NCBI GenBank assembly: GCA_938046755.1
Contig: CALIXC010000140.1
Coordinates: 1-11,791 of the forward strand
Direction: 5' to 3'
Length of the DNA: 11,791 bases
Source: an uncultured Lautropia sp.
GTDB lineage: Bacteria; Pseudomonadota; Gammaproteobacteria; Burkholderiales; Burkholderiaceae_E
Made by a program: the position numbers and the translations under genes. Positions 6,152-11,791 of the stretch are shown here, one piece after another. Position 1 is the stretch's first letter. The number at the start of each line of letters is the position of its first letter. The notes beneath the pieces are model-generated. The model was not told the DNA's origin, ran no database searches, and saw only the letters and a list, made by a program, of their open reading frames with translations.

Positions 6152-7875
6152 TCCTGCCGCGCCTGGCGCGCTTCCTGGCGCATTCGCCACCAGGCGTCCA
6201 GCCGGCGGAATAGCCAGCCGCGTGGCTGCTGGATGCCGGTGCGCACGTAGTCGACCGCCAGCGGGTCTTCCAGGAAATTGAGCTGCAGCTGCCGGGCGGT
6301 TTCCTGGCCCATGAATAGCAGCCGGTCGCCGGGGCGCAGTTCGGTGGAAGGATCGGGCAGCAGGGTACGCTCGCCACGCCGCACCAGCATCACGGCCAGC
6401 GCCGTCAGCCGGGTCTCGTGGTGGCGCGGGTCGCGCAGGATCTGTTCGATGGTGAGCGCGCGGCCGCCCCGGTTGCGGAAGAAGGCATTGAAGAGCCCGG
6501 GCTGGGTGGGGTCGCAGTGGAAGGCCCAGTTGCGCGGTGCGGCATTGCCGACCGTGGCCATCACGCGTTCGATGACCTGGCTGGCGGCCGTGTTGCCCTG
6601 CTGGCGCACCAGGCTGATGAAATCGCCCAGCAGCGGGGTCTTGAGCGTCTGCAGGATCTCGCGCACCACCAGCTGCGAATGCACCACGCGCAGGTTGGCG
6701 CGTGCCGCATCGATCAGCAGCCGGTCAGCCGACTGGTTCTGGCGGATGATGACGTAGATGTCGGGGTTGAGGCGGCGTGCGATGGTGGTGACACTCAGGT
6801 TGATGGTGTCGTTGTCGGTGCCGGCCACCAGCACGCTGGCCCGTGCCACGCCGGCGGCCTTCAGCGAGCCCTCGGAGTTGTCGCCGCGCTGCAGGCGTGC
6901 CTCGCCGGCCAGGTCCCGGTCGGGGTCGATGGCCTTCCAGGGCACGCGCGCCTCGTCCAGTGTGGCCGAGATGGTCTGGCCGAAGCGGCCGTAGCCGATC
7001 AGCACCCACTTGCCCTTAGGCAGGTTGATGCGGGTGGGAATGGGCGTGGCCGGCGGGGCCGTCACCCAGTCCTCCATGCGCAGCACCTCGGGCGCGGCAA
7101 TGTCCAGAGAGAGGTTGGTGGCCAGCACCTGGAACGGGTTGACGGCATGCACGTTGCCGAAGGCGTGCAGGTTGTTGGTGCCCTCGGCGTCGGTCACGCG
7201 CGCAATGACGGTGATGTCCTCACGCAGCAGCTTGGCGCCGATGGCGATGGTCTGGTTGGCATGCTCGTTGCTGGTGAGGGCGATGACGCCCTGGCACCAG
7301 CGCCGGTGGATGCCGGCATCTTTCAGGGAGCCCGGGTGGCTGGCATCGGCCTCCATGATCAGCGGCGGGCTGAGGAACTCGTTGAGCGCAAAGCGCGTGG
7401 CGCGCTCGCCGTCGATCTCCACCACCACCACCCGGTGGCCCAGCTGGTCCAGCGCCTGGGTCAGCGCCAGCGCGCTGCGGCCGGCGCCGCAGATCACGAA
7501 GAAGGGGCCGGACAGACGCTTGACCTGCCAGCGGAACACGTTGCGCGCCACCGTGCGCCGAAAGGTGCGGTCGGTGGTCATGGCGAACACCGAACCCACC
7601 GCGTAGGTCCAGGCCAGCACCGACAGGTAGATGGAGATGATCAGCCAGGCCCGCTGCTGTTCGGAAAAGGGAAAGGGCAGCTCGCCGAATCCGATCGTGG
7701 TGGCCGTGTAGCTCATCACGTAGGTGGCGTGGAAGAAGCCCATCCGCCAGGGGTTGCCGTCCGGATCGACGCCGGGCGCGATGGCCAGCCCGAAGATCGA
7801 GATGGCATAGACCGCGATCAGGATGATCAGCGGCACCCGCAGGCGCCGCAGGATCATGTAGATGACGTCGATCAT
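6148..7875 (-). CDS. K+ channel with tandem cytoplasmic RCK domains
   Basis: A 575-residue inner-membrane potassium channel subunit. TM1 is near residues 13-33, a pore helix near 47-58, the selectivity filter TTIGFGE at 59-65, and TM2 near 76-99. Two RCK/TrkA-N domains follow in the same chain. RCK1 has GAGRSA (130-135) with acidic E153 after the second strand. RCK2 has GYGRFG (294-299) with AIDPD (315-319). A TrkA-C-like segment, PDPSTELRPGDRLLFMGQE (507-525), closes the protein. This layout matches ligand-gated channels such as GsuK, where a tetramer forms a gating ring that senses nucleotides or ions; the ligand here is unknown. The filter ends in Glu instead of the usual Asp. ATG 7873-7875 lies 27 bp after a small membrane protein gene, with a weak Shine-Dalgarno. 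The stop codon forms part of the tetR -35 box. Confidence 0.92.
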   Translation of the reverse strand: MIDVIYMILRRLRVPLIILIAVYAISIFGLAIAPGVDPDGNPWRMGFFHATYVMSYTATTIGFGELPFPFSEQQRAWLIISIYLSVLAWTYAVGSVFAMTTDRTFRRTVARNVFRWQVKRLSGPFFVICGAGRSALALTQALDQLGHRVVVVEIDGERATRFALNEFLSPPLIMEADASHPGSLKDAGIHRRWCQGVIALTSNEHANQTIAIGAKLLREDITVIARVTDAEGTNNLHAFGNVHAVNPFQVLATNLSLDIAAPEVLRMEDWVTAPPATPIPTRINLPKGKWVLIGYGRFGQTISATLDEARVPWKAIDPDRDLAGEARLQRGDNSEGSLKAAGVARASVLVAGTDNDTINLSVTTIARRLNPDIYVIIRQNQSADRLLIDAARANLRVVHSQLVVREILQTLKTPLLGDFISLVRQQGNTAASQVIERVMATVGNAAPRNWAFHCDPTQPGLFNAFFRNRGGRALTIEQILRDPRHHETRLTALAVMLVRRGERTLLPDPSTELRPGDRLLFMGQETARQLQLNFLEDPLAVDYVRTGIQQPRGWLFRRLDAWWRMRQEARQARQD

Positions 7876-7902
7876 GGCGGGGAATCCGTGCCGCAGCCAG
7901 AC

Positions 7903-8286
7903 TCAGCGCGTCTGGCGCAGTGTCTCGCCGATGAGCAGGATGACCGAGACCAGGTTGGCCAGCAGCGCGCCGCCCGACAGCGACACGATGATGCTGACTG
8001 TGTGGCCGTCCAGCGGGGTGTTGTTGAACTGTTCGACCCACATCCAGACCAGCGAGGCAAAGAGCAGCTGCAGCGTGGCCACCAGACTGGTGGCCAGGTG
8101 CGTGGCGCCCATCTGGGTACGGTCGCCGAACTTGATGATCAGCGTGATCAGGTTGATGACCACGGCGATGAACAGTTCGGCCGGGTGGTGGAAGTCGGCA
8201 CGGTCGATCTCGCCCAGGAAGAACCCGAAGTTCAGGGTACAGGCCAGGATCGTGAAGAAGGCAAAGACGACTTTTTCGAGGTTCAC
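7903..8286 (-). CDS. Small four-helix membrane protein, DUF6394-like
   Basis: A 127-residue membrane protein, opening VNLEKVVFAFF, with four predicted transmembrane segments near residues 5-24, 36-53, 63-84 and 97-120. Short polar links include KFGDRTQMG (52-60), and SLSGGALLANLVSV lies in the last helix. From memory it resembles DUF6394 proteins encoded beside RCK channels; no biochemical function is known to me. The start is GTG 8284-8286: GGAG lies 6 bases upstream at 8293-8296, and the homologous N-terminus begins exactly here. The frame is open back to an ATG at 8382, but that extension is Pro-rich and unlike a membrane protein. The K+ channel gene begins 27 bp after its stop, so the two are almost certainly one operon. 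An accessory or regulatory channel subunit is a reasonable inference, not shown. Confidence 0.82.
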   Translation of the reverse strand: MNLEKVVFAFFTILACTLNFGFFLGEIDRADFHHPAELFIAVVINLITLIIKFGDRTQMGATHLATSLVATLQLLFASLVWMWVEQFNNTPLDGHTVSIIVSLSGGALLANLVSVILLIGETLRQTR

Positions 8287-8292
8287 GCTCGA

Positions 8293-8296
8293 CTCC
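8293..8296 (-). promoter_or_regulatory. Ribosome binding site that fixes the GTG start of the DUF6394-like gene
   Basis: GGAG on the minus strand, 6 bases before GTG 8284-8286. It decides for the 127-residue product over the 159-residue reading that begins at ATG 8382. Confidence 0.6.
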
Positions 8297-8355
8297 GCGA
8301 CAGGAAGGGCGCTGCGGTGGATGAGGGCATCCTGCCGGACAGGCCGTGGTGGAGG

Positions 8356-8400
8356 GGGCAGGCCTTCGCAGGGGGCGGCCATGGCGCCCCGGGTCTGCCC
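8356..8400. repeat. Nested GC-rich inverted repeats between thiD-like and DUF6394-like genes
   Basis: GGGCAG (8356-8361) pairs with CTGCCC (8395-8400). Inside, GGGGCG (8372-8377) pairs with CGCCCC (8385-8390) around a 7-base loop. The structure lies about 43 bp past the stop of the minus-strand ThiD-like gene. It has no T-run, so it is not a classical terminator; it could slow polymerase or stabilise an RNA end. The rest of the 156-bp gap shows no convincing promoter or small gene. Confidence 0.3.
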
Positions 8401-8442
8401 GCAGGCCGGGCTCCTGGGAGCAATGGCCTCTCTGCTGGCATG

Positions 8443-9312
8443 TTACGCCAGCTGTCCGGGAAGGTGAACCGCCTGCCAGAAATGGTGCAACGGCCCGCGG
8501 CCATGTCCCACCTGCAGCGCATCGGCGTGCAGCAGTGCGCCATGCACGTAGTCCTTGGCCATCCGGGTGGCCTTTTCCAGCCCATGCTGCGGCCACAGCG
8601 CCGCGATGGCCGACGACAATGTGCAGCCCGTGCCATGTCCGTGTCGCGTGGTGATGCGGGGTGCGGACAGGCGGATGACGCTCTCGGGCGTGGCCAGCAG
8701 GTCGGTGGATTCGGGGGCGTCGTCGGCCAGATGCCCGCCCTTCAGCAGCACGTTGGGCACGCCCAGGGCCTGCAGCGCAGGCAGGCAGGCGCGCATGTCG
8801 GCTTCATCGACGGGCTGCGCGATGCCCAGCAGCCGGGCGGCTTCCTTCAGGTTGGGGGTCAGCAGACTCACCTGCGGCAGCAGCGCGGTGCGGATCCGCT
8901 CCAGGTCGCTTTCATTCATCAGGCGCTTGTGGGTGCTGGCTGCCATCACGGGGTCAAATACCACGAAGGGCGGGCGATGGCGGGCCAGCACCTCGGCAAT
9001 CGCCTCGGCAATCTCGGCATTGGCCACCATGCCGATCTTCACGGCCGCCACCGCCACGTCCTCGAACACGGCTTCCAGCTGCGCTTGCACCAGTTCCGGC
9101 GCCAGCGGCGAGACCATGCGCACGGTCTGCGTGTTCTGCGCCACCACGGCCGTCACCACCGCCATGCCATAGGTGCCCAGTGTCCCGAAGGTCTTCAGGT
9201 CGGCCTGGATGCCAGCCCCGCCGGTCGGATCGGTCCCGGCGATGGAAAGCACATTGGCGGGGGCAGTGGGCGCGGGGCAGGGCGTGGATGCCGGGGTCGA
9301 GGTGGGTGACAT
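8443..9312 (-). CDS. thiD: ThiD-type (hydroxymethyl/phosphomethyl)pyrimidine kinase, paralogue 1
   Basis: Ribokinase-fold kinase resembling E. coli ThiD, which phosphorylates hydroxymethylpyrimidine twice for thiamine synthesis. With ATG 9310-9312 it has 289 residues. N20-VLSIAGTDPTGGAG-I35 and QADLKTF (36-42) form the opening motif. AQNT (58-61) is in the pyrimidine-binding region, KIGM is at 92-95, and DPVM at 120-123. GHGTGC ends at Cys230 in the anion hole, and GHGRGPLHHF lies near the C-terminus as in E. coli ThiD. After DPVM it reads AASTHKRL, where ThiD usually has a Gly-containing SG(D/A) or GGD stretch. A pyridoxal kinase or a specialised salvage role is therefore possible. No strong Shine-Dalgarno supports any start; ATG 9348 is an alternative, and the frame beyond it towards 9525 would overlap the divergent paralogue. 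It stops with TAA at 8443-8445. Confidence 0.85.
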   Translation of the reverse strand: MSPTSTPASTPCPAPTAPANVLSIAGTDPTGGAGIQADLKTFGTLGTYGMAVVTAVVAQNTQTVRMVSPLAPELVQAQLEAVFEDVAVAAVKIGMVANAEIAEAIAEVLARHRPPFVVFDPVMAASTHKRLMNESDLERIRTALLPQVSLLTPNLKEAARLLGIAQPVDEADMRACLPALQALGVPNVLLKGGHLADDAPESTDLLATPESVIRLSAPRITTRHGHGTGCTLSSAIAALWPQHGLEKATRMAKDYVHGALLHADALQVGHGRGPLHHFWQAVHLPGQLA

Positions 9313-9346
9313 GGCGGTATGTCGGGAAGAGGGAACGGGACAGTGC

Positions 9347-9373
9347 ATTATCCATGTCGGTGCGCCGTGTCGG
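9347..9373 (-). promoter_or_regulatory. Candidate sigma-70 promoter of the minus-strand thiD
   Basis: Minus strand CCGACA (9368-9373, 4 of 6 matches) and GATAAT (9347-9352, 5 of 6) are separated by 15 bp, shorter than optimal. Transcription would begin near 9340, which favours ATG 9312 over ATG 9348 as the start of the kinase. Confidence 0.3.
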
Positions 9374-9390
9374 CTTCCTGTCTTCCCGGG

Positions 9391-9433
9391 TGCGGGATGC
9401 GTTTCAGGGCATCCCCGCATCTCAGCAGGCGGG
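9391..9433. repeat. Overlapping alternative hairpins between the divergent thiD paralogues
   Basis: Hairpin A: TGCGGGATGC (9391-9400) pairs with GCATCCCCGCA (9409-9419), ten pairs with one bulged base and an 8-base loop. Hairpin B: CCCGC (9414-9418) pairs with GCGGG (9429-9433). They share 9414-9418, so they exclude each other. Both lie in the 180-bp divergent intergenic region. No T-run follows on either strand. They may be an RNA switch in a leader or a protein-binding dyad. Confidence 0.5.
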
Positions 9434-9447
9434 TTACCGTGCCGGGG

Positions 9448-9456
9448 TGATAGGAT
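9448..9456 (+). promoter_or_regulatory. Possible extended -10 promoter of the plus-strand thiD
   Basis: TGATAGGAT has the TGn motif and 4 of 6 matches to TATAAT. No good -35 box is visible. A start near 9463 would give a leader of about 30 bases before ATG 9493 and would leave the 9391-9433 hairpins outside that transcript. Confidence 0.22.
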
Positions 9457-9492
9457 GCCATCCGTCTCGGTGTCCGTTTCCGGAGTCCTGCC

Positions 9493-10413
9493 ATGTCCCG
9501 TTCCGACCGCCCCGTGTCGGGCCACTTCGATCCTGTGACGCTTGCCGGCCAGCCTGGCGCGGCCGCCCGCACCATTCCCAATCTGCTCACCGTCGCCGGC
9601 GTCGATCCTAGTGGCGGGGCCGGCGTGCTGGCCGACATCAAGACCTTCTCGGCGCTGGGGGCCTATGGCTGTGCCGTCATCTGTGCACTCACCGCCCAGA
9701 ACACCCGGGCCGTCACCGGCATCGAAGGCGTCTCCACCGACCTCATCCGCCTGCAGATCGACACGCTGTTCGATGACGTGCGCATCGACAGCGCCAAGCT
9801 AGGCATGCTGGGCACCGCGGCCATCGCGCGTACGGTGGCCGATGCGCTGGGGCCGCTGCTGGCTTCGGGTCAGCTGCCGGCGCTGGTGGTCGATCCGGTG
9901 ATGGTCTCCAAGGGCGGCGACGTGCTGCTGCCTGCCGACGCCATCCGCATGCTGACCGAGGCCGTGCTGTCGCTGGCCACCGTCATCACGCCCAACCTGC
10001 CCGAAGCCGCGCTGCTGCTGGATCAGTCCGCCCCTGACGATGTGGCGGGCATGCGCCGGATGGCCGAGCGGCTGCGCCGCCTGCTGGCCGATGCCGACGG
10101 GCGCTGGGTGCTGCTCAAAGGCGGTCACCTGCCAGGCAACCCGGTGGACCTGCTCTTCGATGGCGACCGGATGATCCAGCTGGATGGCCCGCGCATCGAC
10201 ACCGACAACCTGCACGGCACCGGCTGCACGCTGTCGGCCGCGCTGGCTGCGCTCATACCGCAGTCGGCCGACATGCCGGTCGCTGCCCGCGCCGCGCGCG
10301 ACTATCTCACCGGCGCGCTGGCCGCCTCCAGCCAGCTCACGGTGGGGCGGCGGGTGGATGGCCGTGGCCATGGGCCGGTGCACCATTTCCACCGGCTGTG
10401 GTCGCGCGGCTGA
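9493..10413 (+). CDS. thiD: ThiD-type (hydroxymethyl/phosphomethyl)pyrimidine kinase, paralogue 2
   Basis: A 306-residue ribokinase-fold kinase matching the ThiD consensus more closely than its divergent neighbour. N30-LLTVAGVDPSGGAG and LADIKTFSALGAYG lead the protein. AQNT is at 68-71, KLGM follows, and DPVMVSKGGDVLL is the canonical substrate/phosphate region. ITPNLPEAALLL, LLKGGHLPGNPVDLLFD and HGTGC ending at Cys245 follow, with GHGPVHHFHRLW at the C-terminus. The reaction is ATP-dependent phosphorylation of hydroxymethylpyrimidine and its monophosphate in the cytosol, feeding thiamine phosphate synthesis. ATG 9493 is preceded by GGAG (9482-9485) at a 7-base spacing. About 27 N-terminal residues precede the domain, longer than E. 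coli ThiD. The gene is head-to-head with the paralogue at 8443-9312; of two, this is the better candidate for the housekeeping enzyme. Confidence 0.92.
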   Translation: MSRSDRPVSGHFDPVTLAGQPGAAARTIPNLLTVAGVDPSGGAGVLADIKTFSALGAYGCAVICALTAQNTRAVTGIEGVSTDLIRLQIDTLFDDVRIDSAKLGMLGTAAIARTVADALGPLLASGQLPALVVDPVMVSKGGDVLLPADAIRMLTEAVLSLATVITPNLPEAALLLDQSAPDDVAGMRRMAERLRRLLADADGRWVLLKGGHLPGNPVDLLFDGDRMIQLDGPRIDTDNLHGTGCTLSAALAALIPQSADMPVAARAARDYLTGALAASSQLTVGRRVDGRGHGPVHHFHRLWSRG

Positions 10414-10457
10414 CTTTTCTGTGTCAATCTGTTCCAGGGGGCGCGATGCCGGTGAAA

Positions 10458-10486
10458 GTGGCAGGATTTGGCACTGTGCCTGCCAC
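10458..10486. repeat. Nested dyad upstream of uppP
   Basis: GTGGCAGG (10458-10465) and CCTGCCAC (10479-10486) are perfect 8-bp arms. Within and overlapping them is the 11-bp palindrome GGCACTGTGCC (10470-10480). The two pairings compete at 10479-10480. The dyad lies 24 bp before the uppP ATG and overlaps a sigma-54-like motif. Confidence 0.45.
10468..10484 (+). promoter_or_regulatory. Sigma-54-like promoter motif upstream of uppP
   Basis: TTGGCACTGTGCCTGCC matches the -24 element TTGGCAC fully and carries a -12 element CTGC. The invariant GG (10470-10471) and GC (10482-10483) have exactly the required 10 bases between them. Transcription would begin near 10494, 16 bases before ATG 10510. No enhancer-binding site is recognisable in the window, and the match may reflect the palindrome. 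Confidence 0.3.
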
Positions 10487-10509
10487 GATGCGGGTTAACA
10501 TCCTGCCCC

Positions 10510-11358
10510 ATGGAATCCCTCTACGCACTCCCCCTGATGGTCAAGGCCGTCATCCTCGGCATTGTCGAGGGCCTGACCGAGTTTCTTCCCATCTCCAGCA
10601 CTGGCCACCTCATCCTCACCAGCTCGCTGCTGGGCTGGGATGACGAAAAGGCCAGCGTCTTTGCCATCGCCATCCAGACGGGCGCCATCCTGGCCGTCAT
10701 CTGGTACTACCGCGAGCGCATCGGCAAGGTGCTGGCCGGCCTCACGTCCGACCGCGTGCAGCAGCGCTTTGCGCTCAACATCATCATCGCCTTCATCCCG
10801 GCGGCGGTGCTGGGCGTGCTGTTCAGCAAGCTCATCAAGACCTATCTGTTCGGTCCGGTGCCGGTGGCCGTTGCCCTGGTGGTGGGCGGTCTGATCATCT
10901 TCCTGGTGGAAAGGCGCCAGGAAAACATCAAGCCGCGCATCACCGACATCGACAGCCTCACCGCCGTCGATGCGCTGAAGCTGGGTCTGGCGCAGGCTTT
11001 CGCGCTCATCCCGGGCACCAGCCGTTCCGGCTCCACCATCATCGGCGGCATGATCTTCGGCCTGTCGCGTCAGGTGGCTACCGAGTTCTCCTTCTACCTG
11101 GCCATCCCCACGCTCATCGGCGCCAGTGTCTATGACACCTGGAAGAGCCGCGACCTGCTGAGCGCCGGCGACATCCCGCTGTTCGCCGTGGGCACCGTCT
11201 TCGCGTTCTTCAGCGCACTGGCCTGCGTGCACTGGCTCATCCGCTTCGTGGCCAGCAACAGCTTCCGCGTGTTTGCCTGGTACCGCGTCATCTTCGGTCT
11301 GCTCATCCTGGCGGTCACTTACACCGGCGTGCTCCACTGGGGCAGTGCCATGGACTGA
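10510..11358 (+). CDS. uppP: Undecaprenyl-diphosphatase
   Basis: Integral inner-membrane phosphatase (BacA/UppP family) that dephosphorylates undecaprenyl diphosphate, recycling the lipid carrier used for peptidoglycan and O-antigen synthesis; overproduction is known to give bacitracin resistance. The 282 residues are typical in length. Both family signatures are intact: E20-GLTEFLPISSTG-H33 and P168-GTSRS-173 followed by GSTIIGG. Hydrophobic segments cover most of the chain, with long ones near 91-107, 116-134, 224-246 and 257-276. ATG 10510 gives the usual short N-terminus MESLYALPLMVKAVILG. The in-frame TTG at 10468 would translate through the dyad and is rejected. No strong Shine-Dalgarno precedes the ATG. 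The plus-strand thiD ends 96 bp upstream, and a terminator follows 32 bp after the stop. Confidence 0.96.
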   Translation: MESLYALPLMVKAVILGIVEGLTEFLPISSTGHLILTSSLLGWDDEKASVFAIAIQTGAILAVIWYYRERIGKVLAGLTSDRVQQRFALNIIIAFIPAAVLGVLFSKLIKTYLFGPVPVAVALVVGGLIIFLVERRQENIKPRITDIDSLTAVDALKLGLAQAFALIPGTSRSGSTIIGGMIFGLSRQVATEFSFYLAIPTLIGASVYDTWKSRDLLSAGDIPLFAVGTVFAFFSALACVHWLIRFVASNSFRVFAWYRVIFGLLILAVTYTGVLHWGSAMD

Positions 11359-11390
11359 TCGTCCGGCTTTCCTGACATTCCTCCCATCCC

Positions 11391-11429
11391 GGACCGGCGG
11401 CCCTCGCGGCTTTGCCGGTCCTTTCTTTT
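11391..11429 (+). terminator. Rho-independent terminator of uppP
   Basis: GGACCGGC (11391-11398) pairs perfectly with GCCGGTCC (11414-11421) around a 15-base loop and is followed directly by TTTCTTTT (11422-11429). This is a strong intrinsic terminator 32 bp past the uppP stop. A second possible pairing, GTCCGG (11361-11366) with CCGGAC (11389-11394), would compete for the left arm. Confidence 0.88.
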
Positions 11430-11473
11430 GGGTGGGGGCTGCCCATCCGGGAAAGTCCCTACCCGGTGACGCA

Positions 11474-11482
11474 TGACATACT
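11474..11482 (+). promoter_or_regulatory. Possible extended -10 promoter of the SLC13-like gene
   Basis: TGACATACT is an extended -10 shape (TGn plus 4 of 6 matches) between the uppP terminator and the next gene. No matching -35 box is visible. A promoter is needed somewhere here because the terminator isolates this gene from uppP. Confidence 0.25.
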
Positions 11483-11518
11483 TCCGGCCTTTCTCGTCTT
11501 CCTTCGGGAGTTCTCATC

Positions 11519-11791
11519 GTGTCCGACGCGGTCGTCGCCAATCGGCGCGGCTGGCTGATCCTGGCCGCCGATCTTGTCCTCTTCTTCCTGCTGCTGCGCT
11601 GGCTGCCATTCTCGCCCACCGAGAACCGGGGGCTGGCGCTGCTGGTGTTCGTGGGTGTGCTGTGGCTGACCGAAGCCTTCCACATCACCGTCACCTCGCT
11701 GATGATCCCGCTCTTTGCCATCGGGCTGGGGGTGCTGTCCACCAAGGCGGCCTTCGCGCCCTTTGCCGAGCCGGTCATCTTCATGTTCTTT
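11519..11791 (+). CDS. SLC13/DASS-type anion:Na+ symporter, 3' end beyond window
   Basis: First 91 codons of a polytopic membrane transporter. GTG 11519-11521 is preceded by GGGAG (11506-11510) at an 8-base spacing. Hydrophobic segments lie near residues 12-29, 38-53 and 57-73. VLWLTEAFHITVTSLMIP (48-65) and AFAEPVIFMFF-like residues at the window edge (79-91, with PVIF at 85-88) match the start of divalent anion:sodium symporters, in which TEA..l.vT..lP and the NPVIF-type hairpin are hallmarks. Substrates in the family include dicarboxylates, citrate and sulfate; too little is present to choose. The gene is separated from uppP by an intrinsic terminator and so is probably transcribed independently. 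Confidence 0.8.
   Translation, partial: MSDAVVANRRGWLILAADLVLFFLLLRWLPFSPTENRGLALLVFVGVLWLTEAFHITVTSLMIPLFAIGLGVLSTKAAFAPFAEPVIFMFF

Noticed and set aside
8287..8382. 32-residue N-terminal extension of the DUF6394-like protein from ATG 8382
   Set aside because: GTG 8286 has a good GGAG site and begins exactly at the family-like N-terminus; the extension is Pro/Arg-rich.
6418..9309. A 963-codon open frame on the plus strand, antisense to the channel, DUF6394-like and thiD genes
   Set aside because: It lies opposite three well-supported genes, has a Gln/His/Gly-rich composition with no recognisable domain, and is typical of antisense frames kept open by GC-rich codons.
9391..9433. Intrinsic terminator for either thiD gene
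   Set aside because: The stems lie upstream of both genes and have no T-run on either strand.
9313..9492. Cobalamin riboswitch
   Set aside because: I saw no B12-box-like core, only general GC-rich pairing.
9313..9525. N-terminal extension of the minus-strand thiD to an upstream start near 9525
   Set aside because: It would overlap the start of the divergent paralogue and adds residues unlike any ThiD.
10468..10509. TTG 10468 as the uppP start
   Set aside because: It would translate through the dyad, and homologues begin at about ATG 10510.
10495..11784. A 429-codon open frame on the minus strand across uppP
   Set aside because: It crosses a clear terminator and two real genes, and its product is Glu/Asp/His/Gly-rich without a domain.
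1..11791. CRISPR array, insertion sequence, tRNA, integrase or phage module
   Set aside because: No regularly spaced repeats, transposase or integrase motifs, tRNA-like folds or flanking duplications were found by eye on either strand.

Overview
The window looks like ordinary chromosomal DNA of a GC-rich Gram-negative bacterium, most likely a betaproteobacterium of the order Burkholderiales. Reasons: very GC-rich third codon positions, genes for lipopolysaccharide inner core (waaA), a TolC-type outer membrane channel and uppP, and the order waaA / tolC / rhodanese / Pcm-like, which I remember from Burkholderiales. I cannot name the genus. No rRNA, tRNA, CRISPR array, insertion sequence or phage gene was seen.

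Layout. Bases 1-2701 (+) hold the 3' part of a phosphomannomutase/phosphoglucomutase gene followed closely by waaA. Bases 2673-8286 (-) hold six co-directional genes. In transcription order they are a small four-helix membrane protein (DUF6394-like), a K+ channel with tandem RCK domains, a TetR-family regulator, a Pcm-like methyltransferase, a rhodanese and a TolC-type channel. The tolC end overlaps the waaA end tail to tail. Upstream lies a ThiD-type kinase (8443-9312, -). It is divergent, across about 180 bp with strong hairpin potential, from a second ThiD-type kinase (9493-10413, +). Then come uppP (+) with a clear rho-independent terminator, and the first 91 codons of an SLC13/DASS-type anion transporter (+) that runs off the window.

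How they fit together. The mutase, waaA, uppP and tolC serve the envelope: sugar phosphates, Kdo transfer, lipid-carrier recycling and export. The DUF6394-like protein and the channel look like a two-gene K+ unit. The TetR gene appears to have its own sigma-70 promoter. Its -35 box contains the stop codon of the channel gene, and a 9-bp-arm inverted repeat covers the predicted transcription start, as expected for autoregulation. The Pcm-like, rhodanese and tolC genes follow as the probable downstream unit. The two ThiD paralogues point to thiamine pyrimidine phosphorylation, possibly with divided roles.

I see no clearly new defence or mobile system. The most interesting items are the DUF6394-channel pair, the paired divergent ThiD kinases with switch-like hairpins between them, the tetR promoter/operator that revises the gene start, and a sigma-54-like promoter in front of uppP.
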